A DNA stretch of 34,077 bases from Mycobacterium sp. NS-7484 (lineage in GTDB: Bacteria; Actinomycetota; Actinomycetes; Mycobacteriales; Mycobacteriaceae), in contig NZ_MBEJ01000093.1 in NCBI RefSeq assembly GCF_001953975.1, forward strand, positions 1 to 34,077, written 5' to 3'. Positions 16,996 to 25,577 of this stretch are shown one piece after another (the stretch's first letter is position 1; each line of letters opens with the position of its first letter). The position numbers were made by a program, and so were the translations under genes. The notes beneath the pieces are model-generated. The model was not told the DNA's origin and did no database searches. It worked only from the letters and a program-made list of their open reading frames with translations.

Positions 16996-17840
16996 GTAAG
17001 GCGCTGAAAGTCAAGGTCGACGGCGGACCGTACGCGCTGGCTGCCGGAAGCGACGGTGCGATGTGGGTGACGCTCGTGCACAGCGGCGCGGTGGCGAGGG
17101 TGACCGAAACCGGTGAGGTCACCACCTATCCGGTCGCCGAGGGCGCGCGGCCGACGATCATCGCGGCTGGGCCCGATGGGGCGTTGTGGTTCACCCGGTA
17201 CGGCGACGACCGGATCGGCCGGATCACCACCGGCGGTGCATTGAGTTCCTTCGAATTGCCCGCGGGCAGTGGGCCGTACGGCCTCGTCGCCGGTCCCGAC
17301 GGGGCGATGTGGTTCACCACGACGTCGTCGGGCGAGATCGGCAGGATCGGCATGGACGGGGAGATCACGTGCCAGGCCGTGGTCGGCGGCATGCCGTCGA
17401 TGATCACGAAAGGGCCCGACGACGCGCTGTGGTTCACCCTCAACGAGTCGGGTTCGGTGGGCCGCCTGACCGCCGAGGGGAAGGTCACCGTGCGCGAATT
17501 GCCCACTGCCGCAGCCGGTCCGGTGGGGATCACGGCGACCCACGACGATGCGGTGTGGTTCACCGAGATCCTCGCCGACAAGGTGGGCCGGATCCCGATG
17601 CATGACGCCATCCAGGAACTCGACCTGCCGGGCAAACCGCATGCCGTGGTTGCCGACCCGACCGACGGCGTGTGGGTCAGCCTGTGGGGTGCCGACCAGA
17701 TCGCCTGCATCAGCGGTGACGGCGAGGTGGTGACCATCGACCTCCCGCCCGACAGCGAACCGCACGGGCTGGCGATCGGTCCCGACGGTGCCTGCTGGGT
17801 GGCGCTGGAATGTGGCTACGTTCTGAAAATGCCGACCTGA
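16992..17840 (+). CDS. Virginiamycin B lyase-like seven-bladed beta-propeller
   Basis: The 282-aa protein has repeated blades with the pattern GPDGAxWFT roughly every 40 residues. This is the family of streptogramin B lyases (Vgb), which linearise the antibiotic by elimination. His217, Glu256, His258 and Glu273 have nearly the same spacing as the catalytic set recalled for staphylococcal Vgb (His228, Glu268, His270, Glu284), so activity is plausible. There is no signal peptide. The GTG overlaps the glgP stop, so translation is coupled to glycogen breakdown, which is odd for a resistance gene. It could instead act on another substrate. Confidence 0.82.
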   Translation: MSKALKVKVDGGPYALAAGSDGAMWVTLVHSGAVARVTETGEVTTYPVAEGARPTIIAAGPDGALWFTRYGDDRIGRITTGGALSSFELPAGSGPYGLVAGPDGAMWFTTTSSGEIGRIGMDGEITCQAVVGGMPSMITKGPDDALWFTLNESGSVGRLTAEGKVTVRELPTAAAGPVGITATHDDAVWFTEILADKVGRIPMHDAIQELDLPGKPHAVVADPTDGVWVSLWGADQIACISGDGEVVTIDLPPDSEPHGLAIGPDGACWVALECGYVLKMPT

Positions 17841-17884
17841 GTGATCGGCGGTGACAACGTTCGGGTAAGCACATAGGCAGTCTT

Positions 17885-17922
17885 GTTCTTCCGGGAACGT
17901 GGCGATACGTTTCCGACCGGAA
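17885..17922. promoter_or_regulatory. Cluster of TTCC/GGAA dyads upstream of the porin gene
   Basis: Two perfect small dyads lie in 38 bases: GTTC-N6-GAAC (17885-17898) and TTCCG-AC-CGGAA (17911-17922). An imperfect one, GGAACG-N8-CGTTTCC, bridges them. They sit 20-57 bases before the porin start. They could be a regulator-binding region or the terminator of the preceding lyase gene; no T-tract is present. Function is unproven. Confidence 0.35.
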
Positions 17923-17941
17923 CTGTAACGAGAGGCCGCCG

Positions 17942-18670
17942 GTGTTGATTCGCTCGTTCGGACTGCTGACCGCCGTGTTTGTGGCCTGTTTGGCCTCGGA
18001 GGCGCGGGCCTGGGCCGAGCCCGTCATCCCTCCCGACAGCGAGGTGGCCGCCGGCGTGGTGCCCGCCCCAGGTGAACCCGGCCCCGCCGACCTCGTCGAG
18101 TCGACCCCGCCGGCTGTGCTCAAGACGCCCGACGGCTGGGAGCTGACGGTGTCGGCCGGCGAGGAGACGCAGGCCGCGGTGCCACCACTGACCACCGCGG
18201 TGTCGTCACGGGAATACGTCGTCGGCGGAACCTACCGCGGTGCGATGACCGGACCCGATAACGGTGGGGAGCCGCGCGGCACGTTGGAGGCCGGCTACCA
18301 GATCGGTTGCGGCATCGACATGAGCACGTCCAACGGCGTCGCGTTGACCGGCACCGCCGGACTCAACAGCTCCATCGGAATTCTCGGCACCGACGTGATC
18401 TCGCCCTGGCCCGAGGGCATCCTGCCGGGGGTCGGGGCGAACATCGGCGGCGGCATCACCGTCGGGCTCAAACCCGGGCTGATCAACCTTGTGCCGGTGG
18501 TGGAAAAGGAGTTCAAGGGCACCGAGCCGTGGGTGATGATCAGCAATTTCCGGGTGAAGATCGACGGTTGCGTCGGGCAGTCGTTCATTCGGTCCTACGC
18601 GGTGCTGACCCGGTCGACCGATGAGTCCGAAGCGGTGCTGGCCTGGTACGGCACCACGAAGGTGGTGTGA
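17942..18670 (+). CDS. MspA-family outer-membrane porin-like protein
   Basis: The 242-aa precursor has a signal peptide (about 1-25, possible cut after ARA or AWA), an acidic, proline-rich linker (about 27-85) and an MspA domain (about 88-242) recognised by GTLEAGYQIG and the glycine-rich strands after it. MspA itself is about 211 aa without such a linker. Mature Cys123 and Cys210 may form a disulfide; MspA has none. Family members form octameric channels for small hydrophilic solutes across the mycomembrane, but whether this one makes pores is unknown. The GTG is preceded by GAGAGG. Such porins are absent from slow-growing tuberculosis strains, hinting at a fast grower. Confidence 0.85.
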   Translation: MLIRSFGLLTAVFVACLASEARAWAEPVIPPDSEVAAGVVPAPGEPGPADLVESTPPAVLKTPDGWELTVSAGEETQAAVPPLTTAVSSREYVVGGTYRGAMTGPDNGGEPRGTLEAGYQIGCGIDMSTSNGVALTGTAGLNSSIGILGTDVISPWPEGILPGVGANIGGGITVGLKPGLINLVPVVEKEFKGTEPWVMISNFRVKIDGCVGQSFIRSYAVLTRSTDESEAVLAWYGTTKVV

Positions 18671-18690
18671 GCCCGGGACGGCAGGCCGCG

Positions 18691-20133
18691 TCAGGCGAAC
18701 CGCCGCAGGCAGCGCTCCTCGTCCCCGAGTATGCCAACCCGAAAGGCGTCGATGCGGGCGAAGCCCGAGGGCACCGACTCGCCGTTGACGTCACTGGCCG
18801 CCAGCCCGTTGGTGAGGATGCCCGACACCGCCTCGTCGACATCACCGGCGGTCAACAGAATCGTGTCGCCGTTGGGCAGCCGTACCGGCTTGATCATCCT
18901 GGCGGTGGCCACCCCGGTCAGGCAGGCCGTGCGCAGGGCGGCTTCGGCATTGTCGAGCACCAGACCTCGGGCGTGCTCCAGTGCCAGCATGTAGCGCGAG
19001 ATCAGCACCGAGTAGGCGTTGTTGTCTCCGCCGGCCAGCCCACCGGTACCGAAGTCGTCCGGTGGCGCGGCCAGGACCTGTAGTTCGGCGAGATCGACCA
19101 CAAGAGCGTTGGTGTCCGGACAATAGGAGACCGGGGGGCTGGGTCGCGCGCTCGGGCAGTCGACGGCGGCATCGGCCCGGAAACTGAGCGTCGGGGGTTC
19201 GGCCGGTTCGAACACGATGTTGAGGGCGTCGACCATCGAGCGGACCCACCGTTCGGTGATGTCCAGATCGCCACTTTGGTTCTCGGGTAATAGGACCGGA
19301 AGCTCGCCGCGCCGCTGGTCGATCTCCTTGACGTCGATCGCCGCACAGGCCGCGGGCCCGTCGGTGAAGCCGAACTGAAACGCCGAGACCCGTTCGAACG
19401 CCGACCCGTGTTCGTCGATGCCGTATCTGGCCTCCGCCTCGGTGAGCAACGGATCGCGAAACGCGATGACGGCGGCCAGCAGGTTGTTGAGCCCGTCGCC
19501 GGTGTTGAGGGTGAACCGGGGGGAATCGCCCTGGGCCACCCACCGCATGTAGGCGCCCGCCAGGCAGTCGGCCTGTTGCTCGGCGACCAGGGTGGGAGTG
19601 TTGCGGTTGGTCAGCCCGGCCTGTTGCCCGATCGCGTGCCCGTATTCGTGGGCCAGCACCATGACGGCCCCCATGTCGCCGTTCTGCCGGCGCAGGCCGG
19701 GGATCAGCACGCCCCGATCCCAGCCGATGGTGCGGTCCGGTTTGCAGAACGCGGCGTTGACCAGTCCGTAGGTCTCCATCCCGCAGAAGCGGCCGTCGAA
19801 ATTCTCGGCGTCCCAGGAGATCAGGGCCCGCACCGGTTGAAATTCACCGTCGAATGCCTCCGAGTACACGGCCGACCAGAACTCTTCGAGATCGCTGACG
19901 GCCCCGGCCGCCAGTTCGTCCATCGCACCGCCGTCGGTGTTCTTCACGGTGCGGGTGGGCTCGGCGGCATCGGGCCGCAGGCCGCTGGCGCCGTCGGTGG
20001 CGGGCATGCCGGCGACCGAGAAAGGATCGTTGAACACCGAGACCGGTGTGCCGGCCACCAACGCCGAACAGCCGGCCAGCGCCAGCACCATGCTGCCCGC
20101 GAGAGCGATGGCAACCAGTGCGCGTCTGCTCAT
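18691..20133 (-). CDS. Putative lipoprotein zinc metallopeptidase (LpqM-like)
   Basis: The 480-aa protein begins with a lipoprotein signal; the lipobox LALAGC puts the acylated cysteine at Cys22. A gluzincin-type motif HEYGH (162-166) and a downstream EQQADCLAG (from 185) supply the zinc ligands, as in the YpfJ-like neutral zinc metallopeptidases and mycobacterial LpqM. It should act on the outer face of the cell membrane; the substrate is unknown. ATG 20133 is chosen because GGAAGG lies 7 bases upstream and the signal peptide starts there. An in-frame ATG at 20184 with a TAGTCT box 8 bases before it would add 17 residues. It lies 90 bases downstream of dinG on the same strand. Confidence 0.87.
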   Translation of the reverse strand: MSRRALVAIALAGSMVLALAGCSALVAGTPVSVFNDPFSVAGMPATDGASGLRPDAAEPTRTVKNTDGGAMDELAAGAVSDLEEFWSAVYSEAFDGEFQPVRALISWDAENFDGRFCGMETYGLVNAAFCKPDRTIGWDRGVLIPGLRRQNGDMGAVMVLAHEYGHAIGQQAGLTNRNTPTLVAEQQADCLAGAYMRWVAQGDSPRFTLNTGDGLNNLLAAVIAFRDPLLTEAEARYGIDEHGSAFERVSAFQFGFTDGPAACAAIDVKEIDQRRGELPVLLPENQSGDLDITERWVRSMVDALNIVFEPAEPPTLSFRADAAVDCPSARPSPPVSYCPDTNALVVDLAELQVLAAPPDDFGTGGLAGGDNNAYSVLISRYMLALEHARGLVLDNAEAALRTACLTGVATARMIKPVRLPNGDTILLTAGDVDEAVSGILTNGLAASDVNGESVPSGFARIDAFRVGILGDEERCLRRFA

Positions 20134-20223
20134 CTCGCTGCCTTCCGGGGCACTCTGGCGGTCGCAACCGTCCGCGCGGGTCATTGCCGCACAGACTAGT
20201 TAACCGGCCGTGGTGAAGTTGGG

Positions 20224-22269
20224 TTATCCGGCCGCGCCGCGCAGCCGCCGCAGCGACTGACGCACCCGGTCGGGGTCGGTGGTGGACCAGAACGGTGGCA
20301 GTGACGACCGCAGATATCCGCCGTACCGCGCGGTGGCCAACCGGGAATCCAGCACGGCGATCACCCCGCGATCATCGGTGTGGCGCAACAGCCGGCCGGT
20401 GCCCTGGGCGAGCAGCAGCGCGGCGTGGTTGGCGGCGACCGCCATGAAACCGTTGCCTCCGTGGGCACTGATCGCGCGTTGCCGGGCGGTGAGCAACGGG
20501 TCGTCGGGGCGCGGGAACGGAATGCGGTCGATCAGGACCAGCGACAACGACGGGCCCGGCACGTCCACCCCTTGCCACAGCGACAGGGTGCCGAACAGTG
20601 ACGTCTCGGGATCGTCGGAAAACTGTTGCACCAGAGCCGAAGTGGTGTCTTCTCCCTGGCAGAGCACCGGGGTGGACAACCGGGTGCGCATCACCTCGGC
20701 GGCCGCCCTGGCCGCCCGCATCGAGGAGAACAGGCCCAGGGTGCGGCCCCCGGCCGCGGTGATCAGGCCCTCGATCTCGTCCAAGGTGCGGGTGTCGGTG
20801 CCGTCCCGTCCGGGGGCCGGTAAATGCTTGGCCACGTACAGGATTGCGGATTTGGCATGGTTGAACGGTGAGCCGACATCCAGGCCCCGCCATCCCGGTT
20901 TGGCGGATTCGGCGTCGTCGCCGTAACCGCCCAAACCCCAATTGCGGGCCATGGCGTCGAAGTTGCCGCCCAGGGTGAGCGTGGCCGAGGTCAACACCGC
21001 GGTGGTGTTGGCGAACAGCCTGGTGCGCAGCAGCCCGGAGACCGACATCGGGGCCACCCGCAGTACGGTCCGCGCCCCGGTGCGCGGCGCGGCTCCGGTG
21101 CTGGGGGGATCAGGCTGTTCCACCCAGACCACGTCGAGGCGGTCGGGAATCGGTGGCACGAACGAGGTGAGGATGCGGGTGGCGGTATCGCTGACGTCAC
21201 TGAGCGCGGTGACCGCTTCGGTGCGTGCCGACGCGGCCTGAGGATCACTGGGTGTGGTGTCGATGGCAGTGCGTGCGGCGTTGGCCGCATCGCGTAGTGC
21301 GGTCAGATAAGTGCCCAACTCCTCGTCGAGAACATCGATGCGGCCGGCGTCGACCTCGTGCAGCAATGAGGACAACGTCGCGACCGCCGCCTCGAAGCGT
21401 TGGGCCAGTTCGTCATCCACCAACCGGGCCATCCGGCGGTGTGCCACCGCCATCGACGTCGGCGACAACTCACCGGTGGCCACCCCGGTGACCCGGTCGG
21501 CCAGTTCATGCGCCTCGTCGACCACCAGCAGCTCGTACTCGGGCAGCACCGAGAAATCGGACAGCGCATCGATGGCCAGCAAGGCGTGATTGGTGACGAC
21601 GACGTCGGCGGCCCCGGCCTTTTCCCGCGCCCGCTCGGCGAAGCAGTCGGTGCCGAACGGACACCGCGACACCCCGATACATTCCCGGGCCGAGACGCTG
21701 ACCTGAGACCAGGATCGGTCCGGTACCCCGGGGGTGAGCTCGTCGCGATCACCGGTCTCGGTGTCCGAAGACCACTCGGTCAGTCGCTGGACGTCGCGGC
21801 CCATGGCGCTGACGGCCATGGGGGAGAACAGCTCGTCCTGGGGGAGGGTATCTGACGGCTCTGCCGCCGCGCCGCTGTGGATCTTGTTCAGACACAGGTA
21901 ATTTCCGCGTCCCTTGAGCAGTGCGAAAGTGGGTTTGCGGGGCAGCGCGTCGGCCAGCGAATTCACCAGCCGTGGCAGATCACGATCGACGAGCTGGCGT
22001 TGCAGCGCGATGGTGGCCGTCGACACCACCACGGGTTGTTCGGTCTGCAGTGCGCGCGCAATCGACGGCACCAGATAGGCCAGTGACTTGCCGGTGCCGG
22101 TGCCGGCCTGCACAGCCAGGTGTTGGCCCGTCTCGAAGGCGGAGGCGACGGCCTCGGCCATCTGGACCTGCCCGGGGCGGCTGGTTCCGCCGAGACCCTT
22201 GACGGCGATCTTGAGAAGGTTGGTCACCACATTGGCCACCTGAGGCGATGGCTTCGATTTGGTCGTCAT
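20224..22269 (-). CDS. dinG: DinG/XPD-like ATP-dependent 5'-3' DNA helicase
   Basis: The 681-aa superfamily 2 helicase unwinds D-loops, R-loops and similar structures. Walker A is AGTGTGKS (55-62) and the Walker B DEAH box is at 251-254. Cys126, Cys197, Cys203 and Cys209 have the order of an XPD-type iron-sulfur cluster. The C-terminal motif GTGRLLRHTDDRG completes the core. The ATG at 22269 overlaps the pncB stop by 4 bases, so it is translationally coupled to pncB. It matches recalled Rv1329c. The open frame begins further upstream, but that part is inside pncB. Confidence 0.94.
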   Translation of the reverse strand: MTTKSKPSPQVANVVTNLLKIAVKGLGGTSRPGQVQMAEAVASAFETGQHLAVQAGTGTGKSLAYLVPSIARALQTEQPVVVSTATIALQRQLVDRDLPRLVNSLADALPRKPTFALLKGRGNYLCLNKIHSGAAAEPSDTLPQDELFSPMAVSAMGRDVQRLTEWSSDTETGDRDELTPGVPDRSWSQVSVSARECIGVSRCPFGTDCFAERAREKAGAADVVVTNHALLAIDALSDFSVLPEYELLVVDEAHELADRVTGVATGELSPTSMAVAHRRMARLVDDELAQRFEAAVATLSSLLHEVDAGRIDVLDEELGTYLTALRDAANAARTAIDTTPSDPQAASARTEAVTALSDVSDTATRILTSFVPPIPDRLDVVWVEQPDPPSTGAAPRTGARTVLRVAPMSVSGLLRTRLFANTTAVLTSATLTLGGNFDAMARNWGLGGYGDDAESAKPGWRGLDVGSPFNHAKSAILYVAKHLPAPGRDGTDTRTLDEIEGLITAAGGRTLGLFSSMRAARAAAEVMRTRLSTPVLCQGEDTTSALVQQFSDDPETSLFGTLSLWQGVDVPGPSLSLVLIDRIPFPRPDDPLLTARQRAISAHGGNGFMAVAANHAALLLAQGTGRLLRHTDDRGVIAVLDSRLATARYGGYLRSSLPPFWSTTDPDRVRQSLRRLRGAAG

Positions 22270-23576
22270 GGCGTGGGTGGCACGACCCGGGTGGGGATGG
22301 CGGGTTCTCCGCGGGAGAGCTTGAGCCCGTCCCACGGCAGGCTGTGCAAACCCGCCGCGACGCGTTCGCGCCCGGCCGCCAGCGCGGCGACGGGATCGTG
22401 TGCGTCGACGGGGACGCCGCCGCTCACCAGCGGGACGGTGAGCCGACGTGCGGTGAGCTCGGCGGGGTCCGGCGGCAGCTGCTCGTAGGGGTAGACCACT
22501 TCTTCGACGATCGTGCCCGACGCCTTGGCCAGCCGCAGCGCCTGTTTGCGACCACCGTGGGATTCCTTGCGGCTGCTGCGTTTGGCCACCGGGATCCCGT
22601 CGACCTCGACCAGTTTGTAGACCATGCCGGCCGTCGGGGCGCCCGAACCGGTGACCACCGACGTGCCGACGCCGTAACTGTCGACGGGCTCGGCGCGCAG
22701 GGCCGCGATGGCGAACTCGTCGAGATCTCCGGACACCACGATCTTTGTGCCGGTGGCGCCCAGGTCGTCGAGTTGCTGGCGCACCTGACGGGCCAGCACG
22801 CCCAGATCGCCCGAGTCGATGCGCACCGCACCCAGCTGGGGACCGGCCGCCGCGATCGCGTTGGCCACCCCCGTGGTGATGTCGTAGGTGTCCACCAGCA
22901 GCGTGGTGCCGACGCCGAGGGCCTGCACCTGGCCGCGGAATGCGGCCTGCTCGTCAGGGCCGGACTCGGTCGTGTGCAGCAGGGTGTAGGCATGTGCCGC
23001 GGTGCCCAGGGCCGGCACGCCGTACCGCTGCTGGGCCGCCAGGTTGGACGATCCGCCAAACCCGGCGAGATAGGCCGCCCGCGCCGCTGCGCGCGCGGCC
23101 GCCTCGTGGGTGCGCCGCGAACCCATTTCGATCATCGGCCGCCCCTGTGCGGCGCTGACCATCCGGGCCGCAGCTGACGCGATCGCGGTGTCGTGGTTGA
23201 GGATTGACAGCACGAGGGTCTCCAGCACCACACATTCGGCGAAGGTGCCGTGCACGGAGAGAACAGGCGATCCGGGGAAGTACAGCTCGCCCTCGGCGTA
23301 GCCGTCGACGTCGCCGCCGAACCGGTACCCGGCCAGATAATCCAGCGTCGTCGTATCCAGGAAATCCGACAGTGCGTCGAGCTCTTGGGAAGTGAACGTG
23401 AACTCTGCCAACGCTTCCACGAACCGTCCGGTGCCGGCGACCACGCCGTAGCGACGTCCTTCGGGCAGTCGCCGAGCGAACACCTCGAACGTGGTGCGGC
23501 GGTGTGCCGTGCCATCGCGCAACGCGGCGGCGAGCATCGTCAGCTCGTATTTGTCGGTGAGCAACGCGACGGTCAC
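22266..23576 (-). CDS. pncB: Nicotinate phosphoribosyltransferase
   Basis: The 436-aa enzyme joins nicotinate and PRPP to nicotinate mononucleotide in NAD salvage (Preiss-Handler route). The N-terminal [11 protein letters not shown], the central RIDSGDLG and the late [14 protein letters not shown] are family hallmarks. The GTG start is backed by TACGGT ending 7 bases upstream (leaderless). Length agrees with mycobacterial PncB1 (about 448). It is divergent from clpS across 64 bases and heads an operon with dinG. Confidence 0.95.
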   Translation of the reverse strand: MTVALLTDKYELTMLAAALRDGTAHRRTTFEVFARRLPEGRRYGVVAGTGRFVEALAEFTFTSQELDALSDFLDTTTLDYLAGYRFGGDVDGYAEGELYFPGSPVLSVHGTFAECVVLETLVLSILNHDTAIASAAARMVSAAQGRPMIEMGSRRTHEAAARAAARAAYLAGFGGSSNLAAQQRYGVPALGTAAHAYTLLHTTESGPDEQAAFRGQVQALGVGTTLLVDTYDITTGVANAIAAAGPQLGAVRIDSGDLGVLARQVRQQLDDLGATGTKIVVSGDLDEFAIAALRAEPVDSYGVGTSVVTGSGAPTAGMVYKLVEVDGIPVAKRSSRKESHGGRKQALRLAKASGTIVEEVVYPYEQLPPDPAELTARRLTVPLVSGGVPVDAHDPVAALAAGRERVAAGLHSLPWDGLKLSRGEPAIPTRVVPPTP

Positions 23577-23583
23577 ACCAGCA

Positions 23584-23589
23584 ACCGTA
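23584..23589 (-). promoter_or_regulatory. -10 element TACGGT for pncB (leaderless)
   Basis: On the minus strand TACGGT ends 7 bases before the GTG at 23576. It fits TANNNT and implies an mRNA starting at the start codon. It shares the 64-base gap with the clpS promoter. Confidence 0.48.
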
Positions 23590-23628
23590 GCTGTTCAACG
23601 CTGTGTGAAGATCGCGCACCCCAGCCGG

Positions 23629-23634
23629 TATTGT
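23629..23634 (+). promoter_or_regulatory. -10 element TATTGT for clpS (leaderless)
   Basis: TATTGT ends 6 bases before the clpS ATG at 23641. No Shine-Dalgarno sequence precedes the ATG, which supports a leaderless transcript. A weak TGAAGA at 23606-23611 has a 17-base spacing and might act as -35. Confidence 0.5.
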
Positions 23635-23640
23635 GGGCCC

Positions 23641-23955
23641 ATGGTTACACCGGCGAAGGTCCGACCGGGGACCCGCGAGGAACGCAGCGTCGGGGCGGCG
23701 CCACGGGAAGATACGGCCGGCGAAACTCCGTGGGTGACCATCGTCTGGGACGATCCGGTCAACCTGATGACCTACGTCACCTACGTGTTCCAGAAATTGT
23801 TCGGATACAGCGAGCCCCACGCCACCAAGCTCATGCTGCAGGTGCACAACGAGGGCAAGGCCGTCGTGTCGGCAGGCAGCCGCGAGTCGATGGAAACCGA
23901 TGTGTCCAAACTGCACGCCGCCGGCCTGTGGGCCACGATGCAACAGGACCGCTGA
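23641..23955 (+). CDS. clpS: ATP-dependent Clp protease adaptor ClpS
   Basis: The 104-aa adaptor delivers N-degron proteins to ClpC1P in mycobacteria. After a flexible N-terminus (1-28) comes the ClpS core with [20 protein letters not shown] and HNEGKAVV, which form the N-end residue pocket. It starts the long plus-strand gene run and is followed 6 bases later by the DUF2017 gene. The ATG is fixed by the leaderless promoter. It matches recalled Rv1331. Confidence 0.95.
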   Translation: MVTPAKVRPGTREERSVGAAPREDTAGETPWVTIVWDDPVNLMTYVTYVFQKLFGYSEPHATKLMLQVHNEGKAVVSAGSRESMETDVSKLHAAGLWATMQQDR

Positions 23956-23961
23956 TCGACT

Positions 23962-24540
23962 GTGCGCAAATGGAAAAGGGTCGAGACCGCCGATGGTCTT
24001 CGGTTCCGTTCGGCCTTGGAAGCCCACGAGGCGGCCCTGCTGTCCAGCTTGAGCCTCTCGATGCTCGGCATGCTCGATGAGCGCGGATCATCCGGGCCCA
24101 CAGACGAACTCGAGACGATCACGGGTATGAAGACCGGCAATCCGGAGCCTCCCGAGGACGCCACGATGCGGCGCCTGCTGCCTGACTTCTACCGGCCGCA
24201 GACCGAGCACCCGGCCGGCTCGGGAACTGCCGAAAGCCTCAACAGCGCGCTGCGCGGTCTGCATGAACCGGCCATCATCGACGCCAAACGTCAAGCCGCA
24301 CAACGTCTGTCGGACACCATTCCGAACGGTGGCGGCAAGTTCGAGCTCACCGAGGACGATGCCGAGGCCTGGGCGGCTGCGGTCAACGACATCCGGTTGG
24401 CCCTGGGCACGATGCTCGACATCGGCCCGGAGGGGGCGGATCAGCTCCCCGCCGAGCATCCCATGGCCGGGCACCTCGACGTCTACCAGTGGCTGACGGT
24501 GTTGCAGGAGTACCTCGTGTTGGGCCTCCTGGGGAAGTGA
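23962..24540 (+). CDS. DUF2017 domain protein
   Basis: The 192-aa protein is soluble, mainly helical and acidic in its second half, and carries the DUF2017 pattern (LTEDDAEAWAAAVNDIRLALG and the final YQWLTVLQEYLVLGLLG). No biochemical function is known to me. It always seems to accompany clpS in actinobacteria (recalled Rv1331-Rv1332), so a role with Clp proteolysis is a fair guess. The GTG lies 6 bases after the clpS stop. Its end almost touches the P1 peptidase gene. Confidence 0.88.
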   Translation: MRKWKRVETADGLRFRSALEAHEAALLSSLSLSMLGMLDERGSSGPTDELETITGMKTGNPEPPEDATMRRLLPDFYRPQTEHPAGSGTAESLNSALRGLHEPAIIDAKRQAAQRLSDTIPNGGGKFELTEDDAEAWAAAVNDIRLALGTMLDIGPEGADQLPAEHPMAGHLDVYQWLTVLQEYLVLGLLGK

Positions 24541-24545
24541 GCGCA

Positions 24546-25565
24546 ATGGGATCGATCACCGACGTCGGCGGCATCCTGGTCGGCCATCATCACCGCATCG
24601 ACCCCGACGCGTCGTTGGGCTCGGGATGGGCGTCGGGTTCGACCGTCGTCCTGACCCCGCCCGGCACCGTCGGGGCGGTGGACGGACGCGGCGGCGCACC
24701 AGGTACCCGCGAGACCGATCTGCTCGATCCGATCAACTCGGTGCGTCATGTGGACGCGGTGGTGCTCAGCGGGGGCAGTGCCTACGGTCTGGCGGCCGCC
24801 GACGGCGTCATGACCTGGCTGGAGGAGCAGGGGCGCGGCGTGGCGATGGACGGCGGCGTGGTGCCGATCGTGCCCGCCGCGGTGATCTTCGACCTGCCGG
24901 TGGGTGGCTGGGCCAACCGGCCCACCGCCGAATTCGGCTACGCGGCGGCTCAGGCGGCCGGCCGTGAGTTTGCGCTGGGCACGGTCGGGGGCGGGGTCGG
25001 CGCGCGTGCCGGGGTGCTCAAGGGCGGTGTGGGCACCGCCTCGGTAACGCTCGACGGTGGTGTCACCGTGGGGGCGTTGGTGGTGCTCAACGCCGCCGGC
25101 GACGTGGTCGACCCGGCCACCGGTCTGCCGTGGATGGCCGCGTTGATCGCGGAGTTTGGCCTCGTCGCACCCCCGGAGGACCAACTCGCCGCCTACGCCG
25201 GCCGGCATCGTGAACTCGGCCCGCTGAACACCACCATCGCCGTGGTCGCCACCGACGCCGCGCTGAGCCCGGCGGGGTGTCGCCGGGTGGCGGTCGCCGC
25301 GCACGACGGGCTGGCCAGGACCATCTCGCCGTGTCACACCCCACTGGATGGCGATACGGTGTTTGCGCTGGCGACCGGCGCGGTCACCGTCGAGCCGGAT
25401 GAAAAGACCCCGGTGGCGATGTCGCCGGAGACGGCGTTGGTCACCCGCGTCGGGGCGGCCGCGGCGGACTGTCTGGCCCGCGCGGTGCTGGTCGGGCTGC
25501 TGGCCGCCGAGCCGGTGGCCGGAATACCGACCTACCGTGACATGTTGCCCGGAGCGTTCGAGTGA
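24546..25565 (+). CDS. P1/DmpA-family (S58) autoproteolytic peptidase
   Basis: The 339-aa protein belongs to the DmpA/BapA group of N-terminal nucleophile aminopeptidases. The expected self-cleavage site is between Asn228 and Thr229 in GPLNTTIAVVATDA, which frees Thr229 as nucleophile. The glycine-rich N-terminal half (GGAPGTRETDLLDP, LSGGSAYGLAAADGV) is typical. The ATG follows GGGGAAG by 8 bases; a GTG at 24537 overlapping the previous stop is an alternative. The natural substrate is unknown. It is the recalled Rv1333 and sits directly before the cysteine-synthesis genes. Confidence 0.93.
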   Translation: MGSITDVGGILVGHHHRIDPDASLGSGWASGSTVVLTPPGTVGAVDGRGGAPGTRETDLLDPINSVRHVDAVVLSGGSAYGLAAADGVMTWLEEQGRGVAMDGGVVPIVPAAVIFDLPVGGWANRPTAEFGYAAAQAAGREFALGTVGGGVGARAGVLKGGVGTASVTLDGGVTVGALVVLNAAGDVVDPATGLPWMAALIAEFGLVAPPEDQLAAYAGRHRELGPLNTTIAVVATDAALSPAGCRRVAVAAHDGLARTISPCHTPLDGDTVFALATGAVTVEPDEKTPVAMSPETALVTRVGAAAADCLARAVLVGLLAAEPVAGIPTYRDMLPGAFE

Positions 25566-25577
25566 GAGGTGTGAGCA

